64,000 nucleotides of DNA from Dasypus novemcinctus (GCF_030445035.2 NC_080678.1:114740599-114804598), one strand, 5' to 3'. Counted from the first letter of the stretch, positions 22,165-34,942 are shown. The notes: a model not told the origin generated them from the letters alone. Translations and numbers: made by a program.

Positions 22165-25100
22165 ATAGGCAAGATGGTGGCAGAGTAAGGCACTCCTAGA
22201 GTCAGCTTCTGCTACAGGAGAGTTAGTAAACACCCAGAGCTATGTGGAGCTAGCTGAAACACCTATCTGGGGCTTCCAGGAGACCAGAAGAGCATTCTGC
22301 AACATCCTGGAAAGAATGGAAAGAGGAGACTGCCCATCTGCAGAGAAGACTCATAAGTAGAGACCTCAATGCCAAGGAGGGCAGTGCCCATCCTCTACTG
22401 GAGGCTCAAGTCGCCTTGGGATCTGTTCTGGGACTGGAATTGAAAGCTCCATTTCCCAAAAACAGGGGAACAAGAGACGGTTTTTCAACAACTTCAGCTA
22501 CTTATGAGTAAATTCACCAGGCTAAAGTATAATCCTGAGAAAGCTAAAGTTTGAATCTGTCCAAGTCAGAAAGAGGCCAGTAGCCACCATCTTAACTCCA
22601 TGCCTGGCATTAGGAGAAGTGGGGCAGAATGAAAATCACAGTGCTGGTAGGGACTGGCTTCTTTCCATCTAGATCAGTTTGCAGCTCTAGCATAAGACCA
22701 AACCCCACCTGGAATCCAGGGGGACCTGTGCCAGCCTCTCCAGGAAATTACCGGTCAAGCCACAGAGGCCAGTGATCATCCTACTTTGGCAGCACAAACT
22801 GTCCCAGGAGCTATTCTGTGTCTGGAATTTGAAGCTCCATTTCCCTAAAACAGGGGAGGAGGAGATGGTTGGACACTGATTTCAGCTACTGATTGGCAGA
22901 TTTGACTGGCTAACGTATAACCCTAAGAATAGATAAAGTTTGAACTTGTCCAGGTCAAAAAGAGGCTGGTACTTGCCATTTTGACTCCGACCCCAGCATG
23001 AGGGAAAGCTGGGCTGACAGAAAATCACAGTGAGGGTAGGAACCAGTTTCTTTCACCCAGATCAGCCTACAGCCCTAGCCTAGGCATCAGCCCCACCCCT
23101 AGCAGGGAGAAGGCTGGCAGGCCCTGCACCAGCCTATGCAGGAAACTGCAGGTACATTTGATTGGCACAGACTGAATAATCAGAAATCAATCAGGGCAAC
23201 TGCAGTCGTCTTGGACCCACACTGCTTAGATTGCTGCCCACAGCTGCAGCTCCACCACAGCCCCAGGTAGGGGAGAAAAGGACATGAAGGGACTTCAGTC
23301 TCTCTGGGCAACTAGAGTATAGGCTTAAACAACTTGAATTATTCCACACAGCTGTGACTCCATCCCTATCCCTGGAAAAGGAGAAAATTGGGAGAAGCTT
23401 CATCAGTCCCTGGAGTAATGAGGGCAGCTTGAGCCTCCACAGCTTATAACACCAACTACATCCTTGGTTTCTACTGCACATTCAGCAAGGGAGAAAGGAC
23501 AGGAAGCCCTAAACTAAAGAGAAAAACTGCATCGAGAATAATTACTCTAGTAAGCCAGGTGCAAAGACATCAACAAAAAAATTACATCCACACCAAGAAA
23601 AAGGAAGCTATTGCACAGTTAAAGGAATAAGTTAAGCCTCCAGATGACATAAAGGAGTTGAGACAACTAATCATAGATGTTCAAACAAATCTCCTTAATA
23701 AATTCAATGAGATGGCAAAAGAGATTAAGGATATTAAGAAGACATTGGATGAGCACAAAGAAGAATTTGAAAGCATACATAGAAAAATAGCAGATCTTAT
23801 GGGAATGAAAGGCACAATAAATGAAATTTTTAAAAAACTGGAATCATATAACAGCATATTTGAAGAGGCAGAAGAAGCATTGGTGAGCTTGAAGAAATGG
23901 CCTCTGAAAGTGAACATACAAAAGAACAGTGTGCTATATCATTGGGTGGAGACACATACAATGAGTGTATAAGTGTACCCACATCCTGGGGAGACCTGAT
24001 GTTCCCAAATAGAGGGAATTGTGTCTCTTGAGAGAATTGGTGGCTCCCAATTAGTTAGAGCAGTCTACTATGCCAAGCCCTCAGCATTGTTGCAGTATCT
24101 ATAAATCTGGTCCCTCAAGTAGTGAAGATTAATTGTCACTGTGGGTCCTGAGGGGAGGGGGAGAGAGGTATAGAATAGAAGGAAGCAGGGCAACTAGGGG
24201 GCAATGGAAGTGCTCCACAAGATCATACAATGATGGAGATAGGACATGTTAACTTACACCAAAAGTGTATAAAAGTTTATAAACTAAAATGTAAGCCATA
24301 ATGTAAAACATAAGGAAGCTAAAAATTTAGAAATTTGTACAGTCTAAGAATATAAACCAAAATGTAAACCATAATGTAAACCATAATGTTTGAAAGCTAT
24401 ATTTCAATATCTGTACATCAGCTGCAGCAAATATAACATGAACATGTAAAAAGATCATTGCTGGGGAAAGGGTTTGATGTTGGGTATATGGGAGTTCCCT
24501 ATCTTGTGTATGAGAGTTACTGTGATCTAAAACTTTTTCTAAAAATTAGAAAAATAAAGAAAGGATATAGACACTGAGGAAGAAATGAAAGAAAGTGCCT
24601 TGCCACTGTACATACAGAGCAACACCTATTACAATGATAAAAGGCAAAATGTTTGAAACAAAGTTTTATAATATTTTACATTTTATTACTACACCAATTC
24701 ATTTTTACTTTAGTATTTCTCAATTATTATGTATTCTATTTCTAAGCTTTAAACCCATCACTGTATTTCAATTTCCTATTAATTGAATTTGGCAATATAT
24801 TAGGTTTCATTGCTGAAGAAAATTTGGACCACAGAGAGGTTCAACTATCGCAGTGGAGGAACACTGGTGTGGGATGTTATTGATGGGGGGCACATGAGTG
24901 AGGGGGCGTTCTCCAGGGCATGTATATAGGGGACATAAAAATGTTCTGATACATGTTGGATATTTTTATAGAAGTTACAGTTACAAACATCAACAGAGGG
25001 AGTACTGAGTTCCTACCCAGGGGAGCTCTGTCACATTCCCCAATGGAACAGCAAAATCCCCCAAGTGTAACAGCAAAGACCAACAAGGAAGGATGGTCCA

Positions 25101-26460
25101 ATAATGAGCCCTTTATACTGATGACTATGCTTATGAACCTGTGTGCCTGAAATATGAACTGGCTTAGAGCTGCAGGGTACCTAAGAGTTACCTCATGAAA
25201 GCCTCGATGCTGCATAAATGTGGCCACTCTCTAAGCCAAACTCAGCATGTAAATGCATTGCCTTCCCCCCAGCATGGGACATGACTCCTGGGGATGAGCC
25301 TCCCTGGCCCCGAGGGATTACAACCAATCACTAACTGCTGATGCAACTAGAAAGAGACCTTGAATAAAAGGGTCAACTCAGACCAGCAGAATATCTCAGC
25401 CCAAATGTATGATCCAGTGTTAAAAATGACTTTTTGACCTTGAATAAAAGGAGGAATTGGCAAACACAAATGAGTTTATATGGCTAAGAGTCTTCAAAAA
25501 CGAGTTGGGAGGTCATCAGAGGGGTCACACTTATGCACACCTCAGCAGGACCCCAGAGAGAGCCAAAGTAGATGCAACCCTAGGTGCTGGTTCTCCTGAA
25601 GGCTTTGGAGATCCACAGGGTATATGGTCATGGCATATTGATTTGGAGTTCTGTGCCATGTCAGAGGGCCTTACTTTGGACTTTGTGCTCCTGAGTGTGA
25701 TAGAGCTGGACTCAGATGTGACCTTCCTACACATGCCTCTTCTGTCACTTTTACTGAAACTGTGGTTGGTGCTAGGGATGGTGCATGCTTAGGGGTCTGG
25801 ACTGCCCATGTGCCAGCTGGGCCTTGAGCCTCAGTAGAGTTGGGACTCCTACTCTTTGTTTCTTTGGACTTACCCAGGCCAGCTAACAGAGAGATGAAGA
25901 TGGTAAACACCACACCAGGGAATCAAAAGTGCCAACAACTGCAACCAGAGGAATTGCATTCATCATTCATGGAACCTAAGCCCCCTTTTGATCTAGAGGT
26001 GGAATGGACATCACCATCCCAGGGTCCACAGGATGGAGGAATAAAATATGGATTAGAGTGGGCTTACTGACATTTTACTATAAAACTATTGTGACTAGTA
26101 ATAGAAGAAATTGTAGCATTGAGGTGGAGAATGAGACCACGGTAGTTACTGAGGGCAGGGAGAGGGAAGAAGGGATGTGATGTGGGGGCATTTTGGGGAC
26201 TTTGAGTTGTCCTAAATGATACTGCAGGATCAGATGCTGAACTTTATATATCCTGCCATAACCTTCTGAATGTATGGGAGGAGAGTGTGAACTACACGTA
26301 AACTATTATGTATGTGGTGCAGCAGTGCTCCAAAATGTGTTCAGCAAAGTGCGATGAGTGTGCCACAATGATGGAGGAGGTTGTTGGTGTGGGAGGAATG
26401 GGGTGCAGGAGTCGGGGGTATACGGGAACCTCTTATATTTTTTAATGTAACTTTATTTTG
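22165..26460 (+). mobile_element. L1 with intact 5' end but ORF1 joined to 3' UTR
   Basis: The element begins with the L1 start 'GGCAAGATGGTGGCAGAG'. Two ~400-bp promoter units follow (about 22430-22815 and 22815-23130), then the N-terminal part of ORF1. At 23929/23930 the ORF1 sequence jumps directly to the 3' UTR, which then runs to the terminal motif near 26445. The rest of ORF1 and all of ORF2 are absent. The junction sequence ...GAACAG|TGTGCTATATC aligns with a site in the other 3' UTR copies directly after an acceptor-like AG, which suggests insertion of a spliced L1 RNA. Confidence 0.85.
23658..23972 (+). pseudogene. L1 ORF1 N-terminal remnant (coiled coil)
   Basis: The frame reads a heptad-rich coiled coil (EIKDIKKTLDEHKEEFESIH...) typical of the N-terminal half of the L1 ORF1 RNA-binding protein. 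The RRM and C-terminal domains are missing because the sequence passes into 3' UTR after 23929, so the last 14 residues are not ORF1. It cannot make a functional ORF1 protein. Confidence 0.75.
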
Positions 26461-26625
26461 TGTGATGTATATATCTTCAAAAATATATAATTTACAAAAA
26501 TGATGGGGTGGGGGTGGGGAGTGGGGTATATGGGAACCTCATGTTTTTTAAAATATTTTTTAATGTAGTGTTCTTTGTAATCTATTAACTTTAATTTAAA
26601 AAGTGTAAAAATAAATAAAACAAAA
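26461..26625 (+). mobile_element. extra L1 3'-tail fragment
   Basis: A second partial copy of the L1 terminal motif (GGGGTATATGGGAACCTCATG, then TTTTTAATGTAG) directly follows the tail of the preceding L1. It ends in an A-rich run near 26600-26622. Confidence 0.55.
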
Positions 26626-27905
26626 TGGATCAAGGACGTAAATATAAAAGAGACAACTATAAAGCTCTTAGAAGAAAATGTTGAGAAACATCTTTAAGAT
26701 CTTGTGGTAGGGAAACGGACTTTGGCCCAGTGGTTAGGGCGTCCATCTACCACATGGGAGGTCCGCGGTTCAAACCCTGGGCCTCCTTGACCCGTGTGGA
26801 GCTGGCCACACGCAGTGCTGATGCGCGCAAGGAGTGTCCTGCCACGCAAGGGTGTCCCCCGCGTGGGGGAGCCCCACGCGCAAGGAGTGCGCCCGTGAGG
26901 AAAGCCGCCCAGCGTGAAAAGAAAGAGCAGCCTGCCCAGGAATGGCGCCGCCCACACTTCCCGTGCTGGGGACGACAACAGAAGCGGACAAAGAAACAAG
27001 ACGCAGCGAATAGACACCAAGAACAGACAACCAGGGGAGGGGGGGGGAATCAAATAAATAAATAAATCTTAAAAAAAAAAAAAATCTTGTGGTAGGTAAT
27101 ATTTTCTTAATCTTATACCGATATCACAAACAATGAAAGAGAAAATTGATAAATGGGACCTCCTCAAAATTAAACACTTTGTCCTTATAGGACTTTGTCA
27201 AAAGGGTGAAAAGGCAGCTGAATCAATGGGGGTAAATATTTGGCAATCTTATATCTGATAAGGGTTTAATATCCATGATATATAGAGGACATACAACTCA
27301 ACAATAAAAAGTCAAACTGCCTGATTAAAAAATGGGCAAAAGAGTTCAAAAGACAATTGTCCAAAGAAGAAATACAAATGGTGAAGAAACACATGAAAAA
27401 TGTTCAACATCACTAGCAATTAGGGAAATGCAAATCAAAACTACGAGATATTATTTCACACCTGCTAGACTGGCCACTAGTAAAAGTTGGAAAAGTGTAA
27501 GTGTTGGAGGTAGGAACACTTATTCACTGTTGGTTAGAATGTAGAATGGTACAGCCACTGTGGAGGGCAGTTGGGCAGTTTCTAAGGATGCCGAATATAG
27601 ACTTACCATGTGACCTGGATATACCATTACTAGGTATATACCCAGAAGAACTGAGAGCAGTGTAACGAACAGACTTCTGCACACCCATCATTATTCACGA
27701 TTGTTAAAAGCTGGAAACAACCCAGGTATCCATCAACTGATGAATGGGTAAACCAATTGTGGTGTATTCTCCCAATGGAATAGTATGCAACCATAAGAAG
27801 AAATGTGGAAGCATGACAACATGGATGAACCTGGAGGACATTATGTTGAGTGAAGCAAGCCTGATACAAAAGAACAAATACTGTTTGATTGTGCTATTAT
27901 GAACT
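26626..27905 (+). mobile_element. old L1 ORF2 3' region, plus strand, split by a SINE
   Basis: Sense-strand diverged ORF2 C-terminal region. Phrases such as 'GGAAATGCAAATCAAAACTACGAGAT' (27425-27450) and 'CCATCAACTGATGAATGG' (27730) match the younger L1 at 16230-17120. Frames are broken. The DAS SINE is inserted at 26712-27083. Confidence 0.8.
26712..27083 (+). mobile_element. DAS-type tRNA-derived SINE, plus strand
   Basis: Full-length SINE with an RNA polymerase III A box (TGGCCCAGTGG at 26723) and a B box (GGTTCAAACC at 26768). The roughly 370-bp body ends in (AAAT)n and A-rich tail. A perfect 13-bp target duplication ATCTTGTGGTAGG lies at 26699-26711 and 27084-27096. CpG dinucleotides are well preserved, which fits a fairly young insertion. 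This family is the main clue that the organism is an armadillo. Confidence 0.93.
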
Positions 27906-27909
27906 GAAT

Positions 27910-29640
27910 ATATAATGTGAAATTATGGAGTGACGCCTTCTCCCAGGGGCTTCAGGCACCCTCTGCCTGCCCCTTCTCCCCCAGCAGCTGGGATCCTAGG
28001 CCCTCCCTTCAAAAACACGTGCTCGCATCCGGAGCCCCTGCACGCCGGCTTTGCGCTCCCTCCCTCAGCAAACACTTCAGCCCTGGACTAACCCCACGTC
28101 CCCCCGGGAAGCTGCGTGGAGGAGAAAGGCCCCAAAGGACCAGCCGGCCCCGCGGGGCGGCCCCACCACCGACTCCACGAGGTCCAGCGCCGCTGGCATC
28201 CGACTCCAAGGTGTGGTCACGGCTGGTCCCGGGCCCGAGGCTCCTGGTCTGATAAGGGCTGAGCGCGGGGCTCCCCTCCTCCGCGCACAGGGCACTTCCC
28301 CCCCCCCCCCCCCCCCCCCGCCGCCCGCAGCCAGAGCAGGCGGTGGTCGCAGTGCTGAGCGGGCGGATGTGAAAGAAGAGCCCGTGCCCCGTCACTGCAC
28401 CCCCAGCCCAGAGCCAGCTCCAGGCCGGGGGACTCAGAGGGACCCCGGCCCCCCTCCCTGCCGGCTTGAACCGCGGCGTGGCACCGCGGCCCTGTCAGCG
28501 CCTGGCCCTGGCCCGGGGGGCGCTGAGCAGTTGGGTCCCCACAGCTCCGCCTCCAAGCCAGGAGAGTCGCGGCTGGACCCCCGGGTCGGGGGCTGCGCCA
28601 GCCCGGGCGGGGCTTTCTCTCCAGGAGAAAGGGCCCCTCAGGACAGGCGGGGGCTCCCAGAGCCCCTCCCGCTCCCCCAGCCGGCTTTCCCTCCCCACCC
28701 CTCCAGAGGCAGCCCCAAGGGAGAGTCCGGAGACCCTCGGAGCCCGCGGCTGGCCCCGCCTCCCCCACTGCTTGCTGCAGGCCCTCGGCGCTGGCCCCTC
28801 CTGCAGGGCCTCGGTTTCCCCCTGGAGCTGGTCAGGGCAGGACCGCCTCCTGCTGGGCGAGGAGAGGGAGGCGTCCTCAGCCTGCGAGCACCCTCTGGGT
28901 TCCACTTGCGTTCCCCGCAGGATTGACAGTAACAGGACCAGAGAGATGCCTGAGCCCAGCCTCTGCCTCCAGGCTCTGCTCCCAGGCCGGGGTGGGGAGA
29001 GCGGGTGGGGGGCGAGGGAATGCCGGGTCCTCATCCGCCAGCACCCAGACCCTTCTGGTAACATGCTATTAAGGAAAAACGCAGCGATTTTGAGGGTCCT
29101 AGAGGCCCCCTGTGAGGGTCTGGGGGAAAGGGGCGCCTCGTTTAGCCCCCTCCCACCCCGCACAGATCCTGTGACTCCCCCTTGCTGTTGTGAGCAGCCC
29201 CGCAGTGCTGCAGGTCACAAAGTGGCACGTCAGCCTCATGGCCGTCGTAATAACCTGGCCCCGGGCGGCGGAAGGGGGCGAGCAGGCAGTTGCGGCTGGT
29301 GCCCAGAGCCAGTCGCTGTCTTGCTTGGTGCGCTCCGTGGGTGCGTGGCGAGGTCGTGCGTGTCTAGGCTAGAGGCGCGGGCCGGCGGCCGCTGAGCACG
29401 CGCAGAGGCGGAGGTAGCGCCTGGAAGAGACTTTGGTGGATTTGCTGGGCCTGACTCCAGGCTTCCAGAGATACCAGACGGATGGGGAGCCGCGCTCCCT
29501 GGGCGCCCGGGCCAGCGCCCTTATGGCTGCTGCTGCTGCTCCTGCAGCTGCAGGTGTTGAGCGTGGGGGGCAGACCCCATCACGTTCGGAGCGGGAGGGG
29601 CGCGTGGCTCCAGAATTCAGGGGATTTGGGAACCTGCCAG
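27910..29640. promoter_or_regulatory. CpG-rich island and presumed promoter of the ANTXRL-like gene
   Basis: GC- and CpG-rich DNA, in sharp contrast to the AT-rich L1 sequence before it, ends at coding exon 1. No TATA box is seen close to the ATG, which fits a CpG-island promoter. The 5' UTR and transcription start cannot be fixed from sequence. The long GC frames here (28051-28926, 28466-29395 and minus-strand partners) are compositional shadows. Confidence 0.65.
28298..28319. repeat. poly(C) run of 22
   Basis: An uninterrupted C homopolymer in the CpG island. It could form i-motif/G-quadruplex structure, and its exact length is likely to be unreliable in the assembly. Confidence 0.95.
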
Positions 29641-29672
29641 CCCTCCTTGGATCTCTATTTCGTCCTGGACAA
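29482..29672 (+). CDS. ANTXRL: anthrax toxin receptor-like protein, exon 1
   Basis: ANTXR-family proteins are type I membrane proteins with an extracellular vWA domain that binds matrix ligands through a metal site; ANTXRL is the less-studied paralogue. This 191-nt coding exon starts at ATG 29482, gives a signal peptide (residues about 1-30, core LWLLLLLLQLQV), a short linker with one Cys, then SLDLYFVLDK, the first strand of the vWA domain and the first Asp of its MIDAS site. Donor AA|GTAAGT splits the Lys codon in phase 2, exactly as exon 2 requires. Exons 2-9 lie at 57495-61917, so intron 1 spans about 27.8 kb. The start is chosen because it gives a clean signal peptide; Kozak context is modest (C at -3, G at +4). 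Paralogue identity (ANTXRL versus a lineage-specific ANTXR copy) is inferred. Confidence 0.82.
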
Positions 29673-31194
29673 GTAAGTTGCTGGGGGCGCCTGGTGCACT
29701 GGGGGTGGGGGTGGGGGGCGGGGAGGGTTGTTGGAGCAGGTCCAGGCTCCACAGGGAGGTTCTGCCTGGGTCCAGGGCCTGGGGAGCCCCTGTTTTGTGG
29801 GCGCTGCGGGAGGCCCAGGGGTCAGTCGCAAGAGAGGTGGCACTGGGAATGCCTCGTTTCCCGAGGCAGAAGGATGCTCCAGGCTTTTGTGTCCAGATAC
29901 TTTTCCTTTGGAGGTTTCTACTGAGAAATAGGCTAAGCTGCAAGGCAACCAAGTCGTTCATCTGGGGTCCTGAATGGCAATTCAGGAAGCAGAGAGTCAG
30001 GGAGCACCCCAAGTAGTGTTGTGTTGTGGCATTTCCAAGCAGGAGATTTCAAAGAAAAAGACGAGCACAAAAGTTGACTGTGGTTGGAGGATGTTCGGGT
30101 TTATGTTAGGAGTTAGCTGAGTTCTTTCATTGCACTTTGCTTTTTGGAGTGGGGATGCCCCTGAGGTTTTGAGGAGCCTGTGCCTGAGGCTTTGCAGACT
30201 CCAGCGGTTTGTGACACCTGAGACCTGCCTAAGAGTCACCTCCCGCGTGGCTTCCTGACTCCATTTGAAATCTCTTGGCTGTCAAACTCTGTTTTCTTTT
30301 AGTTCTTTATAAGGAAGGGAACATAAGCCACCACAATGTTTCTGAAGCTTCTGTCCCTCCTTTTAAGTGGCCTTCAAGTGGGCTGATCTTTAGTCTAGAA
30401 GACTTCTGTCTCTACAGGGTCCCAAAGGAGCAGGTTCGTGGCTTTCTTTGGGTATTTTAAGTGTCGCTGGTGCTTGGAAAATCTTTGCTTTGCTTCTTCT
30501 GGTGGCTTTGCTTCCTTCTTCACAGTCACTTTCAGGAGCAGCTGGCGGGTCTGCTTGTGGCCTTGGCCCCTGGGCAGTGGCTCAGGTGCCTCCTGGCCCC
30601 TGTGAGGTTGTCCTTCCAAAGAAGGAAAGGGAGGTGCAGGGTCAGCCTTGGAGAGATTGTCTTGCTTCTACCTTCATCTCCTCCTGTTGGGTTGACAGTG
30701 AACTTTGCATTCATTGAAGAGTAATGGAAGTGCAACTAATGGTAATTCTGCTGGAGCACTTTACGGTTTCACCGTGGTTGTCTTCTTTCATCCTCCAAAC
30801 AGCCCTGGAATGGACAGGAGCAAAGGGGGGTGTCCATCCAATTCTGGGTGGGAGGGGTGAGGCCCCAGGGGTGAGTGAGGGACCCAGGGTCAAGTGATGG
30901 AGGCAGATCTTGGAAGAGAATCCCTTCCTCTGCCCAGTGGGGGGACTTCTGACACACCCTGGACAGGTCTCGCCTGGTTGACGTCCCCTTGGAGAGTGGA
31001 TCAAGGTTGGAGGATGGCTGGATCTGGAGGGGATGACAGCCTCTCTAGTTTAGTCTTTCTGGAAAGGGCAGTGAGGCCAGAGGGCCCCCCACTGCTGGGC
31101 AGCCATCCTACTGCTCTCCCAGGCTCTGCTGTTTGGCCCAGCAGGGGCACAGCCCAGCCTGGGATGGAGGAGGAGCTCTGGCACCAGGGGTGTG

Positions 31195-31350
31195 TGAAAT
31201 CACAATAACTGAGCACTTACTACATGCTAAGCAACATACTGGACACTTTAGTCCCTGACAACTGAGGGAGTGTGTTCAATTCCCCTCTTTTAGGATGATG
31301 CAACTGAGGCTTGGAGGGGCTAAGTGGGTTGGTCAAGGCCAGTTAAACCT
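31195..31350 (+). mobile_element. MIR SINE, plus strand
   Basis: Contains the MIR core phrase 'CTGAGCACTTACTACATGC' followed by 'GATGCAACTGAGGCTTGGAG' and 'GGTCAAGGCC', in the family order. An ancient mammal-wide repeat. Confidence 0.75.
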
Positions 31351-32759
31351 AGTTTGCATTTATATTTCCCTACTGGCTAATGATGTAGAGGCTCTTTTCA
31401 TATGCTTATTTTTCATTTGTGCATCTTTTTTGGTATGTTCAAGATTTTCCCTATTGTTTGACTGGGTTTTTTATGCTTCTGTTGTTGCATTGTAAAAATT
31501 TCTGTATATTTTAGACATTAAACCCTTATTAGTCTATGATCTGCCACTATTCTCCCATTTTATAAAATATTTTCAGTTTTTTTAATACTGCCTTAATGAA
31601 TTAAAGTTTTAATTGTTCATGAAATGGAACTTACATATTGTTTCTTTTGTTGTTCATACTCTGGCATCATATCTATGGCTCCATAGCCAAATAGTGTATC
31701 ATAAAGATTGCTTTCTTCAAAGAGCTTTGCATTTTTAGCCATTATAATTAGGACCTTCATCCAATTTGAGTCAATTTTTGTATATGATATGAGGTAGGAG
31801 TCTAGCCTCATTCCTTTGCAAGGGGATATCCAGGTTTTAATGGTGTCATTTGTTAGAATCTAATCTTTCACATATGTGTGTTACTGACATTTTTGTACAA
31901 AATCAATTGTCCATATATGTTTGGGCTTATTTCTGTACTTTCAATTCTATTCCAATGGTCCAACTATGCATTATCTTTAGGCCACTTCCACACTGTTTTG
32001 ATTACTGTAACTTTGTAGTGTATTTTGAAATTGGAAAATGGTACTCTTTCAACCTAATTCTTCTCTTTCAAAATTGTTTTGCTATCTGAGGCTCCTTGCG
32101 GTTCTATGTGAATTTGAGGATCAGCTTTTCCATTTCTGCAAAAATGGCTGCTGTAATTTGACAGTGATTGTGTTGGATCCATAGATCATATTGGGCAGAA
32201 TTGACATTTTGGCAATATTAACTCTTTCAATCCATGGACATGGGCTTTGTCATGCCATACATTTATGCCTTCTTTGATATCTTTCAATGGTCTTTTGTAA
32301 TTTTCACTATAAAAGTTTTTTACATCCTTGCTTAAATTTATTCCTAGATATATCATTCATTTATATGCTGTCATAACTGGAATTGTTTTCCTATTTTTGT
32401 GTTTAGATTGTGCATTGTTAGTATATAGAAGCATAACTGAGTTTTAATGTGTTAAACTTGTACCCAGTTGCTTTGCTGAATTTGTTAATTCTAGTAGTTT
32501 TCTCATGGATTCCCTTGGCTTTTCTATTTAAAAGACAACATCATTTGCAAAATAGATCTACTTCTTGATTCCAATTTGGATACAGTTTATTTCTTCTTCC
32601 TTCTTAATTGTTCTGGCTAGAACTTCTAGTACAATATTGAATATTGAATAGCATGATTAAAATGGGCATCCTTATCTTGTTTCTGATCTTAAGGGGAAAG
32701 TTTTCAGTTTTCATCATTGAGCAAGATGTTAGATGTGAGTTTTTCTTTTTTCTTTTTTG

Positions 32760-33885
32760 TCTTTATTTTCTTTAATGTTAAATTAACAAAATATGGGGCC
32801 CCATATACCCCCCACCCCCTCACCCCACTCCTCCCCCCATAACAACAACCTCCTCCATCATCATGAGACATTCATTGCACTTGGTGAATACATCTCTGAA
32901 CACCACTGCACCTCATGGTCAATGGTCCACACCATAGCCCACACTCTCCCACAGTTCACCCAGTGGGCCATGGGAGGACAAACAATGTCCGATAACTGTC
33001 CTTGCAGCACCACCCAGGACAACTCCAAGTACCAAAAACGCCCCCACATCACCTCTCTTTCTCCCATGCTCTACCCCCAGCAGCCACCATGGCCACTTTC
33101 TCCACACCAATGCCACATTTTCTTCAATTACTAATCACAATAGTTCATGAATAGAATATCAGTAATTCCACTCTAATCCATACTCTATCCCTCCATCCTG
33201 TGGACCTTAGAATGGTTGTTTCCACTCCACATCTATATCTAGAGGGGGCTTAGATTCCACATGCATGCTGGATGCAATCCTTCTGCTTTCAGTTGTAGGC
33301 ACTCTTGGCTCCCTGGTGTGGTGGTTGACCTTCTTCACCTCCTTGTTGGCTGAGTGGGGTAAGTCCAATAAACCTGAGTGTAGGAGTTGCAAGTCTGTTG
33401 AGGCTCAGGGCCTGGCTATCACATGGTCAGTCCAGAGATTCAGGTCCCCTGAATCCCCAGCACCAACTACATTTCCGGTAAAAATAACAGGAGAGACTTG
33501 TGGACAAAGATCACATCTGAGTCCAGCTCCATCACACGGAAACATAAACTCCAAAGTAGGGCCAACTGACATGGCACTGAACTCCATCTGCCATGACCAT
33601 AGAACCTGTGGGTGTCTGTAGCCCTCAGAAGAACCAGTACCTGGGATTGTATCTACTTTATCTGTCTCTGGGACTCTGCTCAGGTGTGCATAAGGGCAAC
33701 CCCTCTGATAACCTCCTGGCTCTTTTTGGAGACCCATAGCCATATAAACTCATTTGTCCTTTCCATTTCTCCCTTTTATTCAGGTCAAAAAGCATTTTTA
33801 ACTCCTGGTACTATATGTAGACTGAGATATTCTGCTGGTCTGAGTTGACCCTTTTATTTAAGGTCATTTTTTAGTAATTGACCTT
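32760..33885 (-). mobile_element. 5'-truncated L1 3' UTR inserted in older L1, minus strand
   Basis: Antisense copy of the terminal 1.1 kb of the long L1 3' UTR, matching 42490-41430 (minus) and 25370-26450 (plus). The T-rich start at 32745-32790 is its tail. The host L1 resumes near 33890. The target duplication could not be resolved because both flanks are T/A-rich. Confidence 0.82.
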
Positions 33886-34942
33886 TATCATAAAGAAAAA
33901 TTTCCCTTCTAATCCTAGAATTCTAAGTGTTTTTATCAAGAAAGGATGCTGGTTTTTTTTCCAAGTGTGTTTTCTGCATCCATTTAGATGATCATGTGTT
34001 TTTGTTTCCTTCATTCTATTCGTGGATTGATTTTCATATATTGAACCAGTCTTGAACCAAGTGGTATATATACACCACTTGGTCATGGGTACAATCTTTT
34101 GTCACATGCTGTTGGATTCAGTTTGCTAGCATTTTGTTTAGGTTTTTGGCATCAGTATTCACAAGGGAACTTGCTCTGTAAATTTCTTCCCTTATCAGCC
34201 TTTGGTATCCAGGTAATGCTGGCCTTATAGAATGAATTATAAAGTGTTCCTTCTTCTTGAATGCTTTGGAAGGATCAGAGAAGGATTGGTGTTATTTTGT
34301 ACTTGAAATATTGGTAGAATTAACTATTGAAACCATCTATTCCTGGACTTTTGGTGGATGGTTCTGTTTATTCAGTGTCTTTATTTGTTATAGATTTGTA
34401 GAGATTTTCTCTTTCTTCTTGAGTCAGTTTAGGTAGTTGATGTGTTTTTAAGACTTTTTCTAATTGATCTTGGCCCTCTAATTTGTTGATATAAAATGTT
34501 TAGAGTATTCTTTTCTAATTCTTTTTATTTCTATAAAGTCAGTAAAGACAGCACTATTTTATTTTGATTTTAGTTATTTGTATATTTTTTCTTTGACACT
34601 GTAGCTAAAATACAGTCCATTTTGTCAAATTATCATAAACCCAAGTTTATTTGTGTTGATTGCCTCAAATGGTTTTCCATTCTCCATTTCATTAATCTCT
34701 GGTCTAATATAGAAATTATTTCCTTCCTTCTGCTAACACTGAATTTATTTTGCTCTCACCGGTTCATCAGGATGTGAAGTTAAGTTATTGATTTGAGATT
34801 TTTCTCTTCTTTTTCATATAGGAATTCATAGCTATAAATTTTCTTTTCAGCACTGCATTCATTCTATCCCATGAATTTTGGTATGTTGGCTTTAAAAATT
34901 CTTTCTAAGTATTTTATTTATTTTTTCTTCCTTTTTAATTTC

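Noticed and set aside
28051..29395. Long plus-strand frames (291 and 309 codons) in the CpG island
   Set aside because: They overlap each other in different frames and span the poly(C) run; no homology motif. Composition effect.
29433..29924. 163-codon frame overlapping exon 1
   Set aside because: Out of frame with the signal peptide and vWA start at 29482; the latter has a donor in the right phase for exon 2.
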